This document shows positions 1-7,586 of a stretch of 47,186 nt of DNA, one piece after another. The DNA comes from Dorea sp. (lineage in GTDB: Bacteria; Bacillota_A; Clostridia; Lachnospirales; Lachnospiraceae): NCBI GenBank assembly GCA_016295505.1, contig JAEDLC010000003.1, positions 1 through 47,186 of the forward strand. The letters run 5' to 3'. The number at the start of each line of letters is the position of its first letter. The stretch's first letter is position 1. Made by a program: the position numbers and the translations under genes. The notes beneath the pieces were generated by a model that was given only the letters and a program-made list of their open reading frames with translations, had not been told where the DNA came from and did not search any database.

Positions 1-154
1 GCGTAAGTTTTGAAATTCGTTTTTCTCAACTTACACACTTTATTTTACACCCTCGCCCTCTATGATGATGATGGTGTACACAAGGATTATGATTGCGGCT
101 CACATGTAAGAATATTAAATAAATAATCGTCTTTTATCCATTGGATATGATATA

Positions 155-211
155 CCCCCCCTGAGCGGTGTGAGATTGATCTTACATTGGATCAGGGGGG
201 CTTATATTTTT
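155..211 (+). terminator. Long hairpin, probable rho-independent terminator
   Basis: A seven-C run plus TGA (155-164) pairs with TCA plus a six-G run (192-200), and an inner GTGAGAT/ATCTTAC stem extends the hairpin. A short T-rich tract follows at 204-211 on the plus strand, so it would stop a plus-strand transcript entering from the left. It lies downstream of the minus-strand DUF1349 gene and may slow that transcript too. Bases 1-154 hold nothing else I can support. Confidence 0.55.
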
Positions 212-275
212 ACTCTATTCTGATATTAGTACAGTTTTGCACCGGCAGGAATTCTGTCGTCTACCATCAGCAGAT

Positions 276-905
276 TCAGTTTTTCATGTCCTTCTCCGGA
301 AGATCCGGTGCCTGACCATTGTGTGCCAGCCATTTACATTCTGTTACTTCCATATTGGTAAAGACCGCTGTAAAAGAAGAATCTTCCGGACTACATGCAT
401 AGATTCCAAACTGAATCTCATCGGATGCTTTCCAAATATGACATATTCTCATCTGAGAATAGTTAACACCATCTTCTGAACATTCAATACAGTAATCATC
501 CTCACGTCTACTGAAACGGTACCACATAGATTTGACCTCAGCTGGGATTGCTGTGGTTGCCCAGTCTGAATATCCCATATTGGTTACAACGCTTCCCAGA
601 TGCTGAAACTGTTCATTTTCATATTCTATGGAACCTTTCAACCAGTTTTCACTATCCAGATACATCACGATTCCACACTGGTCAAAACGATGATGGCTTT
701 CCGGGAATTCTGTTTTTACGACAAAAGAAAAAAACTTCTCTTTTGTTCTCATCTGAAGGACCGGTGCATTATCATTACGGAAATGATAGTAGGTTCTCTG
801 CCATAGGTCTGTGTGCGGATTTGTAGTGATCTCTATCTTATCTTCGCTGATGCTGTAGTCTTTGGGCTGTCTTGTCCATGTCCATTCATTACAATTAATC
901 TTCAT
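276..905 (-). CDS. DUF1349 family protein (concanavalin-like fold)
   Basis: A 209-residue cytosolic protein with no signal peptide. The pattern of aromatic strand segments (NEWTWTRQPKDYSI near the N-terminus, then FDQCGIVMYLDSENWLKGSIEYE and MWYRFSRREDDYCIECS) matches the DUF1349 family, beta-sandwich proteins of about 200 residues often found near carbohydrate genes and loosely annotated as regulation of enolase protein 1. A ribosome binding site (AGGAGAG) precedes the ATG by a normal distance. It follows the ROK regulator on the same strand with 42 bases between, so the two are probably co-transcribed. The biochemical role is unknown; sugar binding is an inference from the fold. It looks like host backbone rather than element cargo. 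Confidence 0.75.
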   Translation of the reverse strand: MKINCNEWTWTRQPKDYSISEDKIEITTNPHTDLWQRTYYHFRNDNAPVLQMRTKEKFFSFVVKTEFPESHHRFDQCGIVMYLDSENWLKGSIEYENEQFQHLGSVVTNMGYSDWATTAIPAEVKSMWYRFSRREDDYCIECSEDGVNYSQMRICHIWKASDEIQFGIYACSPEDSSFTAVFTNMEVTECKWLAHNGQAPDLPEKDMKN

Positions 906-947
906 ATTGATTTTCTCTCCTGTTCTTTTCTTCTGTTACAAGTTCTG

Positions 948-1937
948 TTATAAAATTTTATTGTCAACTGCGATCTGAAACATTCCCCGAAACAGATACT
1001 CATCAAAGCCGGAAACAATAATAAACTCCGGCATGTACTTTTCAGGAACATTTCTTTTACAATAAGTAATCAGATCTTCTACGATATTACCGCTGATCAG
1101 ATCTCCCGTAAGAACAATCTCATTCGGATTAAGAAATGAGATAATAGATCCAATGGTTTTGGCAATAATATCAAAACATTTCCCCTCTTCCATCATACCT
1201 GGAATTTCAGCCACATCAACATCAAAGGGCATAAAGCCGACAAGACCTGCAATACCATTACTGCCACTGATCACCTGACCTTTATGCATTGTCACTGTGC
1301 CCGGAAGAAAATGACTGGTAAATCCTGCAAGTGTTACAACACTTTTTTCATCCTTTCGCTCTGTCTGATATCCATAGACAATTCCGTGCATATCATTAAT
1401 TACTGAAATCATATATACAGTTGCTCCGGTAAAATGTGATGCAATTTTTACCCCTTCGAGTTCTTCTATATCACAAAATTTAACCTCGTCCTCGTCTATT
1501 ACTCCAGGGACAGAAATGACAATCTGCTTTACATTTCCATATTGGGCATTCATGATATTTACTGCAAAAATCATGTCATCCAGATCAAAACTATCATAAG
1601 TATTTTGCTTTTTTTCAATGATGGTTCCTATTGCATTCACCAGATAGAAATCGACAATCCTTTTCCCTTTGCCAACATGTATATTTATCAGAATATAATA
1701 TTCATGTTCTGAATTGATTACAAAGAGAGCAGAACCCCTGCCAACACCGCGAAGTTCTTTCTCGTCATCAACATCAAGTTCTTTATTTGCTTTCATATCA
1801 TTAAGCAAAGTATTACAGGTTGCAACGCTTAACCCTGTTAAAGTTGATATCTGCTGTTTCGTATAATGGCGGCCATCGAGCATTGTTTTGTATATAGTCT
1901 TTTTATTCTTTTTTCTAATATCAGATGAATTAATCAT
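948..1937 (-). CDS. ROK family transcriptional regulator
   Basis: A 329-residue protein with an N-terminal winged helix-turn-helix (residues about 10-60, including YTKQQISTLTGLSVATCNTL) followed by a ROK sugar-kinase-like domain. The glycine-rich segments expected of ROK proteins are recognisable but weak: the usual ATP-binding DxGG is not clear, while SGSNGIAGLVGFMPF occupies the place of the ExGH metal/sugar site without its His. This suggests a NagC/XylR-type sugar-sensing repressor without kinase activity. The family normally controls sugar uptake and catabolism genes. The ATG at 1937 has AAAAGGTG upstream. The neighbouring DUF1349 gene is a plausible target or partner. Confidence 0.75.
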   Translation of the reverse strand: MINSSDIRKKNKKTIYKTMLDGRHYTKQQISTLTGLSVATCNTLLNDMKANKELDVDDEKELRGVGRGSALFVINSEHEYYILINIHVGKGKRIVDFYLVNAIGTIIEKKQNTYDSFDLDDMIFAVNIMNAQYGNVKQIVISVPGVIDEDEVKFCDIEELEGVKIASHFTGATVYMISVINDMHGIVYGYQTERKDEKSVVTLAGFTSHFLPGTVTMHKGQVISGSNGIAGLVGFMPFDVDVAEIPGMMEEGKCFDIIAKTIGSIISFLNPNEIVLTGDLISGNIVEDLITYCKRNVPEKYMPEFIIVSGFDEYLFRGMFQIAVDNKIL

Positions 1938-1960
1938 AACAATGCACCTTTTTATTCATA

Positions 1961-2125
1961 TTATTCTCCAAACAATTCCTTTGCTTTTTTCATTCTTTTC
2001 GAAATAGAAATGTTAAATGCCACTCCTGGTCTCGTAAGAGCATAATAGTTTCCCTGAATTACCTTTCTAATAATGCCTCTGGACTTTGGATCAAACTGCA
2101 ATTCCCTGACTTCTACTATTTGACA
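1961..2125 (-). pseudogene. C-terminal gene fragment, unknown family
   Basis: The minus strand encodes about 54 residues ending at a TAA at 1961-1963, including LQFDPKSRGIIRKVIQGNYY and a basic tail ending KKAKELFGE. It reads like the end of a real protein but has no start; in frame it begins directly after the TGA at 2126-2128 that ends the small ORF upstream. I do not recognise the family. It is best read as the tail of a host gene whose front was replaced when element DNA joined here, placing a junction near 2126. Confidence 0.45.
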
Positions 2126-2320
2126 TCAATCTTCCTCTGCCGATCCAAAGAGTTCGTCAAAGCGCCTCTCCAGCTCCTTTTGCAGGTCAAGCTCTTCCTG
2201 CCTGGTCATTTTATGTGTCAGATTACTCTGTGTTTCCTGAGAATTTCCTCCCGTCTTCGCTTTCTCCTCTGCCGGCAGTCGTATACTCTTCAGAAATTCC
2301 AAATGCTTATTATCTCTCAT
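2126..2320 (-). CDS. Small hydrophilic hypothetical protein
   Basis: About 64 residues, starting MRDNKHLEFLKSIRLP and ending in the acidic helix KELERRFDELFGSAEED. There is no membrane segment or recognised domain; the second half is strongly helical and charged. The start chosen is the ATG at 2320 with GGGG about ten bases upstream; a GTG four codons earlier is the alternative. It follows the orphan VirD4 tail at 2367-2450, suggesting that it was once the next gene after a VirD4-like gene in an element operon. The function is unknown; a small adaptor or accessory protein is conceivable but unsupported. Confidence 0.4.
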   Translation of the reverse strand: MRDNKHLEFLKSIRLPAEEKAKTGGNSQETQSNLTHKMTRQEELDLQKELERRFDELFGSAEED

Positions 2321-2366
2321 TCCAATCCCCACTTTTCTTTATGGAATTCTCCGTCCATCATCTGTG

Positions 2367-2450
2367 TTAATCTCCTATCTCTTTTGCAACATGCTTCTCA
2401 TAATCCGCCGTCACTTTCTTATACATCTCGTTCTGAAAGATGTTATATCT
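2367..2450 (-). pseudogene. Tail of a VirD4-like ATPase gene
   Basis: The minus strand encodes RYNIFQNEMYKKVTADYEKH followed by VAKEIGD and a stop. This is almost identical to the last 30 residues of the intact VirD4-like ATPase at 5638-6993. The front of the gene is missing: immediately upstream the sequence changes into a nuclease gene in another frame. It is a deletion scar from a second copy of the element. Confidence 0.8.
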
Positions 2451-3051
2451 CATTGAAAAGCAATGTCAAACTCATTTTTCAGCTTACCTTCTCTATCTGC
2501 CACACAGACATTACGATAAATCTCGTAATCCGCATGATATTTCACTGACAGTTCCTGAAGTACGTCTTTAATGGTCTGATAGACTGCCAGTTCCAGATAC
2601 TGGCCTGTCAGGAACATCTGGGCCTTCGGCATAAAGACCAACGATCCGTTGATTGACTGGAACTCTGAATAATAGTGGACATTGCTCACAAGACCTGCCA
2701 TATCCTGAAACAGGGAAATGATCTGCTTCTTCTCCGCATCGCTTCTGCCGGACAGCGACAGGGGAAATCTTGCTGCCCACGGTTATAAAGCTGGCGAATC
2801 TCATACAGCAGATCTCTGATGAGATCATTACTCTTCATCATTCTGACCGCCAGCTGTCCAACAGCTTCAGGTATTTTTTCATCACTACCGACCGATTCGA
2901 TCACGATATTCTGCATGCCGCCGATCAGATCATGAAGGCCTTTACCTGGTGTGGCAACTACAGACACCGGGCTTTTCACCACCGACATCAGTGGTCTGCT
3001 TTCCGGAGCTGCATTGCCATTCACCGCATAAAGTGCTTTTGCTTTCAACAT
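2450..3051 (-). pseudogene. Truncated, frameshifted copy of the PD-(D/E)XK nuclease gene
   Basis: This is a second copy of the gene at 9594-10439, beginning MLKAKALYAVNGNAAPE and clearly homologous throughout. A one-base loss near 2763 shifts the frame; homology resumes in the next frame (MAGLVSNVHYY through KNEFDIAF). It breaks off exactly where the intact gene has its catalytic core, so the ECK motif is absent, and is joined to the VirD4 tail. It cannot make an active nuclease. Confidence 0.8.
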
Positions 3052-3093
3052 GAATCATCTCTCCTTTCCAAACGGTTATGGAGTTTTGTAAAC

Positions 3094-3237
3094 GAAATCA
3101 AGAGAAAAGAGCAAGAGCAGGCGGTTGCCGAATGGGAACATGACCGCTGGGTAAAATGGATGAAACACCTCTGCATTGGCCAGGGTGCTTTATCCCCCTT
3201 GAATTCTCTCAACAAATGGAATCAGTTCTTGTCATAA
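3094..3237 (+). pseudogene. Possible RyR-like domain remnant
   Basis: The plus strand in this gap encodes EQAVAEWEHDRWVKWM followed by about 28 residues to a stop. EHxRW is the hallmark of RyR-like domains and is also seen in the large protein at 16956-19859 (YEHSRWLRW). It has no start of its own and overlaps the end of the gene at 3222. It may be a decayed relative of that plus-strand gene, or chance. Confidence 0.3.
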
Positions 3238-3788
3238 TTTTCCAACACACTGTAGGTCCGTTCAAATTCATCTCTGGCTACAAAGTTAAAATCTGCATCG
3301 ATAACTTCTCCGTTCTCACCATATGACACTGAGTAGAACACGATCATTGCATCCTCTGCAGCTACTTCTGTCGTTCCCCAGAGTTCTGCTGTATATCGAC
3401 GGTCAGAAGAAGTCTCATCAATGATCAGCCCCTTATCCTCCACCAGAAATGTCACCTCCGGACACATCTCAAGTTTCGAATCCCAGGCCTGCAGCGGCTT
3501 CGGAATCTGCTCGAAGGTATCGCCTTCAACATGTCTGTGATTCGCTTCGAAATACTCTTTATCATTCGGATATGGACACCTTTTGGAATCCACTTTAATC
3601 CAGTCGCCGTTCACGGCAATCTCACCGCCGACAGCTCCCTTGACAGCTTCCTGTGAAAGGATTTCGTATCTTCCATCCCTTAGATTGCAGATTTTTCCGC
3701 TCTCCATCAGTTCTTTAATCACTGCGTTATCTGTTCCCAGCTGATATGCATCTACCATTTTTCCTTTATTTTTAATTACTTTATACAT
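3222..3788 (-). CDS. Hypothetical protein
   Basis: A 188-residue soluble acidic protein beginning MYKVIKNKGKMVDAYQL. I see no known catalytic motif. The first part (residues about 1-60) reads like a small alpha/beta module with a conserved-looking KMVDAYQLG opening. The middle has a CPEVTF strand and the end a VSYGENGEVIDADFNF strand pattern, so a mostly beta protein is likely. The ATG at 3788 is preferred over that at 3794 because AGGAGA lies six bases ahead of it. It is flanked on both sides by broken element genes, so it is either an intact survivor of the lost second copy or a separate cargo gene. The function is unknown. Confidence 0.6.
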   Translation of the reverse strand: MYKVIKNKGKMVDAYQLGTDNAVIKELMESGKICNLRDGRYEILSQEAVKGAVGGEIAVNGDWIKVDSKRCPYPNDKEYFEANHRHVEGDTFEQIPKPLQAWDSKLEMCPEVTFLVEDKGLIIDETSSDRRYTAELWGTTEVAAEDAMIVFYSVSYGENGEVIDADFNFVARDEFERTYSVLENYDKN

Positions 3789-4003
3789 GATCATTCTCCT
3801 TGCGATTTTGTCTCAGACTTGATTTTTATGGCCTTCAGGGTCTATGAGTTTAACGAAGAATCCGTCAACAGTTGGTTTTATTTTATCATAAAATCTTCAT
3901 GTAATCCATTCTAAACGCTGTTCGTCTCTTTCTAATATTGTATATTATCATCCGTCTCCGAACCTGCTGATCACCTCCTTATTTCGGGGAGCGGAATCAG
4001 ATG

Positions 4004-4309
4004 TTATACTGTTTTCTCAGACTTTTTGTATGCTTCCACCTCCTTTACCATGTTGCCCATCCCTGCTTCCGCAAGGTTAATAAACGAAAGTACACGGTCG
4101 CTCCAGCCTGCGATAAGGTTAAAATGTGCCCCGCAGAACTGCTGTGTTCCATAGCCCTGAAGATCTACACCATGTACCCAGAAGTCCTTGTTGTACTTAC
4201 GGCGGTATTTATCTGCAAGTCCCTGAACAGTGGTGGAAAGGCGACAATTACATTCGTTATCAGAGAAATAGATTACTCTGTCAAACGGCTTGAAATTGTT
4301 CCTTTGCAC
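4004..4309 (-). pseudogene. C-terminal fragment of a second Ro/TROVE gene
   Basis: About 95 residues nearly identical to the end of the intact TROVE protein at 20114-21649 (FKPFDRVIYFSDNECN, then DFWVHGVDLQGYGTQQFCGA). Only the last part of the vWA-like domain remains. The lost front was deleted so that the Y RNA 3' end is joined directly to codon TTC of FKPFD. The ribosome would have to start at a GTG with no convincing binding site, so it is treated as a pseudogene. Confidence 0.85.
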
Positions 4310-4326
4310 TCATACTTCTTCTATAA

Positions 4327-4470
4327 ATAACATGCAGAGAATGGGCGATAACAGTAAACAAAGTGCTCTACCAGATTAAGCTACGAAACAGCTCCGCTGC
4401 CCCGGTGGGATTTGAACCCGCACCCCTCGAAACCACAACTCGAAGTAACTGCCATCTGCACTGCTGCATG
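4327..4470 (-). ncRNA. yrlA: YrlA-type Y RNA (third copy)
   Basis: On the minus strand this segment has a T-arm with loop UUCAAAU, then an eight-pair acceptor-like stem closed by a GGA loop (GGGGCAGC with GCUGUUUC), then a D-arm containing GGUAGA. This is the order of a circularly permuted tRNA. It is enclosed by a long stem formed by GCAGAUGGCAGUUAC and the strand with UACUGUUAUCGCC and UCUGC, the Ro-binding stem of Y RNAs. A CUUCGA/UCGAGG stem-loop precedes the T-arm. The same layout occurs twice upstream of the intact Ro gene. It is not a true tRNA. This copy stands before the decayed Ro gene and may still be transcribed. Confidence 0.8.
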
Positions 4471-4494
4471 ATATTTAACTTTCAAAAATATCTG

Positions 4495-4552
4495 ATGTGC
4501 TTTCATCTTAATCTTCCAAGACTCATCAGGAGCGTTCATCGCTCGAGCACAT
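4495..4552 (-). ncRNA. Type III hammerhead ribozyme (second copy)
   Basis: The minus strand carries the full core: stem III AUGUGC/GCACAU (4547-4552 with 4495-4500), cleavage triplet CUC, stem I GAGCG/CGCUC with loop AUGAA (4530-4544), CUGAUGA (4523-4529), stem II GUCUU/AAGAU (4505-4522) and GAAA (4501-4504). Cleavage is predicted between 4545 and 4544. Compared with the copy at 22077-22134, stems I and III differ by compensating changes, so the fold has been maintained. It lies 25 bases before a Y RNA. Confidence 0.85.
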
Positions 4553-4572
4553 TATACTCCGGAAGGGCTCCA

Positions 4573-4621
4573 CCGGACCGTGCACTATCCGGCTTCGCCA
4601 CGCTGTGTTGTGCACCACAGC
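4573..4621 (-). other. Conserved double-hairpin leader (copy 2)
   Basis: Two hairpins lie upstream of the ribozyme on the minus strand: GCUGUG/CACAGC (4602-4621) and CCGGA/UCCGG (4573-4592). The same two occur at 22156-22204 with one C-G to U-A pair exchange. They are probably part of the structured leader RNA. I do not recognise the family. Confidence 0.5.
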
Positions 4622-4665
4622 ACCTTCCTTCCCTTTCGATGATACAATATTAAACCTTTATTTTT

Positions 4666-4713
4666 GTTTCAAAATCTGTGGTCATCACCATAAACTGAAA
4701 CCGGATTTGAAAC
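4666..4713 (-). promoter_or_regulatory. GTTTCAAA promoter box A
   Basis: Minus strand: GTTTCAAA (4706-4713), a second GTTTCAG 12 bases downstream (4695-4701), and TTGAAAC (4666-4672) as a likely -35 with TATTGT 17 bases further. The spacing is identical to box B before the intact Ro module. It drives the orphan hammerhead/Y RNA copy. Confidence 0.65.
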
Positions 4714-4911
4714 TTCTGAAACAGTACTGCAGCCACCATTGTTACCGACATCAGCCTCCCCTGCTCCGCAATAAGAGCAGGACTCATTTTTCTGTGCCGG
4801 ACCTGACTTCCAGGTAAGAGGCCTGCGCTCACCTTCTTTACCAAACAGATGCATATAAGGATTGACATCTGCAGATCTTTCTTTAAAACAATCTACCTTA
4901 TATCGCCCCAC
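4669..4911 (-). pseudogene. Internally deleted tail of a JAB-E1 gene
   Basis: A partial second copy of the gene at 25061-27067. It reads VGRYKVDCFKERSADVNPYM, joining the segment around KVDCFKERAADINPN directly to DVNPYMHLFG, which are about 135 residues apart in the intact protein. The deletion endpoints lie in the similar words ADINPN and QDVNPY. The zinc-type CSYC motif remains. The native stop codon is lost, so the frame runs on into promoter box A. It is non-functional as an E1. Confidence 0.8.
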
Positions 4912-4989
4912 AGAATTTTGAACATTAAAGAAAACCTGAACAGAAATGCATATACATTCCCATTCAGGCCACTGTCCTGAGTTACCGCC

Positions 4990-5622
4990 TTATACTGTTT
5001 CATTTTCACCGTGCAGAGTCCTGAGCATTTTCTCATACAAATCAAGACCATCTGTGGAAGCAAACGGCGGTCCGCCACGATGGCGGTCAGAGGCATCATC
5101 CATGTCTTTTGTATAGCCCTTCAGGATGAGAACATCCGCAATTTTATGTCGTCCCGAATGTCCTGTCCGTTTGCCGGCCGCCTCTACCTCATCCAGAGTG
5201 ATGTCGATGCCACGTTTATTCAGCTGCTTCAAAAGTACCTGAACATATTGTTGCTTTCCTTCATCGAGATCAGCAAAAATGCCCGCAAATTCATCCGTAT
5301 CGACACCATTCGGGAAGAGCCCGATGACATGAATCTCAGTTGTCTCTCCATTCCACGCAGGAACCGGATAAGATACAGAAAACTCGCAGCCAGGTATCCG
5401 CAAGAGATCCCAATGCTTAGAACTTTCACACTGAGACACTCCAACGGTAATCGGTTCGGCGAGAGAGAATTTATTATGGTCCGTCAAAGCAATAACCTGC
5501 AAACCTTCCCGCGCAGCCAGCCTGAGTACTTCATCCGGAGTGTTATCCCCGTCGCTGTTTGTGGTATGGAGGTGGAGATCAATTCTCCCGCCTCCTTCTC
5601 TGTACTTTTGAATACTGCTCAT
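4990..5622 (-). CDS. PHP-domain phosphoesterase, probably C-terminally truncated
   Basis: 210 residues. The N-terminus has the PHP metal motif DLHLHTTNSDG (residues about 15-25) and ALTDHN (about 45), followed by a CEF segment and a GHSGRH segment. This fits the TrpH/YciV-like group of metal-dependent phosphoesterases acting on nucleotides or oligonucleotides. Members usually continue for 60-80 more residues containing the last metal-binding His and Asp. Here the frame ends with HGENETV, just before the deleted E1 fragment, so the end was probably lost in the same rearrangement and activity is doubtful. It starts a few bases after the VirD4-like gene, with AAGAAG upstream, as the last gene of that operon. 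Confidence 0.7.
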   Translation of the reverse strand: MSSIQKYREGGGRIDLHLHTTNSDGDNTPDEVLRLAAREGLQVIALTDHNKFSLAEPITVGVSQCESSKHWDLLRIPGCEFSVSYPVPAWNGETTEIHVIGLFPNGVDTDEFAGIFADLDEGKQQYVQVLLKQLNKRGIDITLDEVEAAGKRTGHSGRHKIADVLILKGYTKDMDDASDRHRGGPPFASTDGLDLYEKMLRTLHGENETV

Positions 5623-5637
5623 GCAGCTAACTTCTTT

Positions 5638-6993
5638 CTAACGTGTATCCTGTGACATCTCTTTTTCAACATGCTTCTCATAAGCAGCCGTTACCTTCTT
5701 ATACATCTCGTTCTGGAAGATGTTATATCTCTTTGTAAAGATTGGCTTCATGCCACGCCGGAAGATGATTTCCGACCCGATTGGCATGTACAGGATGTCC
5801 TCCAGAGGTCTGTTTGCTCTTACGGAAATACTCCTGCCGGTATCCAGATCCATAGATCCCAGGAACACGATCGTGTCACAATTGTTGATGATAGTTGTTG
5901 CCTTCTCGCTGCCATAGAGCGAGCTTAACTGTGACTCTGATTGAATCAGAGCTGTGACAGAGAGTCCCTTCTCACGGAAAATAGACACATACTGCTCGAA
6001 CATATTAACAGGACAGCCGGTGGCGAAGTCGTCAGCAAGAACATCGACCGGTATCGGCAGCTTTCCGTCTGCCTGATCTTCGGCGAACTCAAACAGTTCC
6101 TTAAACACCGTTCCATAGAAGGAGGAAATGAAGCTGTTCAGAGAAGCATTCACAGGGCTTGTCGTGATAAACAACACCGTCCTTTCAGACGCAAGCTTCT
6201 CAAAATCCACCATCTTCTTCATGCGGAACATTTCCTTTAGCTCCGGAGTAAAGATGGAATCGATCGTGGTGTTCAGCGCCGAAAAGATACAGCTGGCCGT
6301 TTTGATGGGGAGCTGTTTGAATGATTTCCAGCAGGACACTGCAAAGGATGACGGGTCCTTCTCTGCGAGATACTCAAATTTCCGATCATAGTTTGTGGTA
6401 ATGACCCCGTTTCTCTCCTCAAAAGTCAGCTTGTTATGGAACTCCAGCACATCTGTGAATGTTGGATTGTCTTTCGTTTGCAATATGTAGCAAAGCTCCG
6501 CACTGAAAAGGCTTGTTGCACCGTCATCCCAGTATGGGTCGGCGTTCGACTGGGCCTTCTGAGGATTAGCCAGAACGATGCTGCGGGCCAGGAAGGTGAT
6601 GTCGTTATAGGAACCGATATGCATCAGAGGGTCGTAACCGCAGTTGCCCTCACTTGGATGCACAAAATTCAGATCCAGGACCTTATAACCTCGCTTTTTC
6701 ATCACCACAGAATACTTCTTCACGATCCTGCGCTTTGTCACCGTGGCGATGAGGCTCCTGTTGAATGTCTCCAGAATACGAGGTTCCATAATACTGACAG
6801 TCTTGCCGCAGCCGGAGGTGCCGATAACAAGGATATTATTGTTCAGTCCGGTCTTCTGTGAATCCAAACTGAAGATACAGTTCTCGCCATCTCCTAGAAT
6901 CAGTCTGTCGGCATCGTCACTGTCCCCGGATTTTAAAAGCATCATCTCGTCAAAAGAGATATCATTTACATTCATCTGATCGGTATTGGTCAT
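5638..6993 (-). CDS. VirD4/TraG-like P-loop ATPase
   Basis: A 451-residue soluble ATPase. The Walker A is GTSGCGKT (residues about 58-65), set between LNNNILVIG and SIMEPRIL. The second half has a VLADDFATGC strand in the Walker B position and a late SLTALIQSESQLSSLYG-like region, the usual order of type IV coupling proteins (TraG/VirD4, TrwB family). There is no N-terminal membrane segment, unlike classical coupling proteins. It overlaps the ClpP-like gene by four bases (ATGA), indicating translational coupling. Such ATPases bring DNA or proteins to a secretion channel; with no relaxase in view, a protein substrate is my inference. An orphan copy of its tail lies at 2367-2450. Confidence 0.8.
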   Translation of the reverse strand: MTNTDQMNVNDISFDEMMLLKSGDSDDADRLILGDGENCIFSLDSQKTGLNNNILVIGTSGCGKTVSIMEPRILETFNRSLIATVTKRRIVKKYSVVMKKRGYKVLDLNFVHPSEGNCGYDPLMHIGSYNDITFLARSIVLANPQKAQSNADPYWDDGATSLFSAELCYILQTKDNPTFTDVLEFHNKLTFEERNGVITTNYDRKFEYLAEKDPSSFAVSCWKSFKQLPIKTASCIFSALNTTIDSIFTPELKEMFRMKKMVDFEKLASERTVLFITTSPVNASLNSFISSFYGTVFKELFEFAEDQADGKLPIPVDVLADDFATGCPVNMFEQYVSIFREKGLSVTALIQSESQLSSLYGSEKATTIINNCDTIVFLGSMDLDTGRSISVRANRPLEDILYMPIGSEIIFRRGMKPIFTKRYNIFQNEMYKKVTAAYEKHVEKEMSQDTR

Positions 6994-7586
6994 ACACAGC
7001 CCTCCATCATTTCTTTAAAGCTCTTAATGCCATCCGCAAGTCCCATCTCAACCGCTTCTTGGGCAGAAAAGTAATGGTCATAGGATGTCAGTTCATCCAT
7101 CTCTGCTTCTGTCTTGCCGGTGTGGAATGCCAGGAGTTTGTTCATCATGGCCTTCGTCTCCAACAGAGACTCGGAAATGGATTTAATTGAGGAGGCGTTA
7201 CCACCAATTTGGCCACCAAGTAATGGCTCATGAAGCATGAGCTTACTATGCGGCAACATATATCTCTCCTTGCCGCAGGTAAACAGGACTGCACCCATAC
7301 TGTAGGCACATCCGCTGCAGAAGGTACGGACAGGGGCTTTGGACCCGACGATGGCATCATAGATGAGTAAGCCATTATCGATCTCACCGCCAGGAGAATT
7401 GATAAACACCGAGATAGGTGTTTTGTCATCCTCCAGGTTCAGAAGCATCATCTGCTTAAAGAAATCCATGGCGCTGTCAGCATTGATCTCACCGGTGATA
7501 AATAACCTGCGGTCACTCATTAGTTTGGATTCAATCACAACCGTCTGAACACCGCTGCTGCTCTTCAATAATACAGGTGTACTCAT
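6990..7586 (-). CDS. ClpP-like serine protease
   Basis: A 198-residue protein of normal ClpP length. The family signatures are present: FINSPGGEID for the oxyanion region, the nucleophile Ser in CAYSMGAVLF, the catalytic His in LMLHEPL and the Asp in SYDHYFSAQEA. ClpP forms a barrel that degrades unfolded proteins fed by AAA+ unfoldases. It is clearly divergent from host ClpP (for example SGCAYSMGA) and resembles phage or plasmid head-protease-type ClpPs. The ATG overlaps the YbjN-type stop (TAATG) and GGAGGTGAGG lies within that gene's end. A Clp-type AAA+ at 22414 in the same regulon could be its unfoldase, but no Clp-loop contact was verified. Confidence 0.9.
   Translation of the reverse strand: MSTPVLLKSSSGVQTVVIESKLMSDRRLFITGEINADSAMDFFKQMMLLNLEDDKTPISVFINSPGGEIDNGLLIYDAIVGSKAPVRTFCSGCAYSMGAVLFTCGKERYMLPHSKLMLHEPLLGGQIGGNASSIKSISESLLETKAMMNKLLAFHTGKTEAEMDELTSYDHYFSAQEAVEMGLADGIKSFKEMMEGCV

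Noticed and set aside
5011..5655. Long plus-strand frame opposite the PHP gene, and similar plus-strand frames at 7577-8296, 8507-9349 and 25367-26140
   Set aside because: They lack ribosome binding sites and recognisable motifs and mirror well-supported minus-strand genes.
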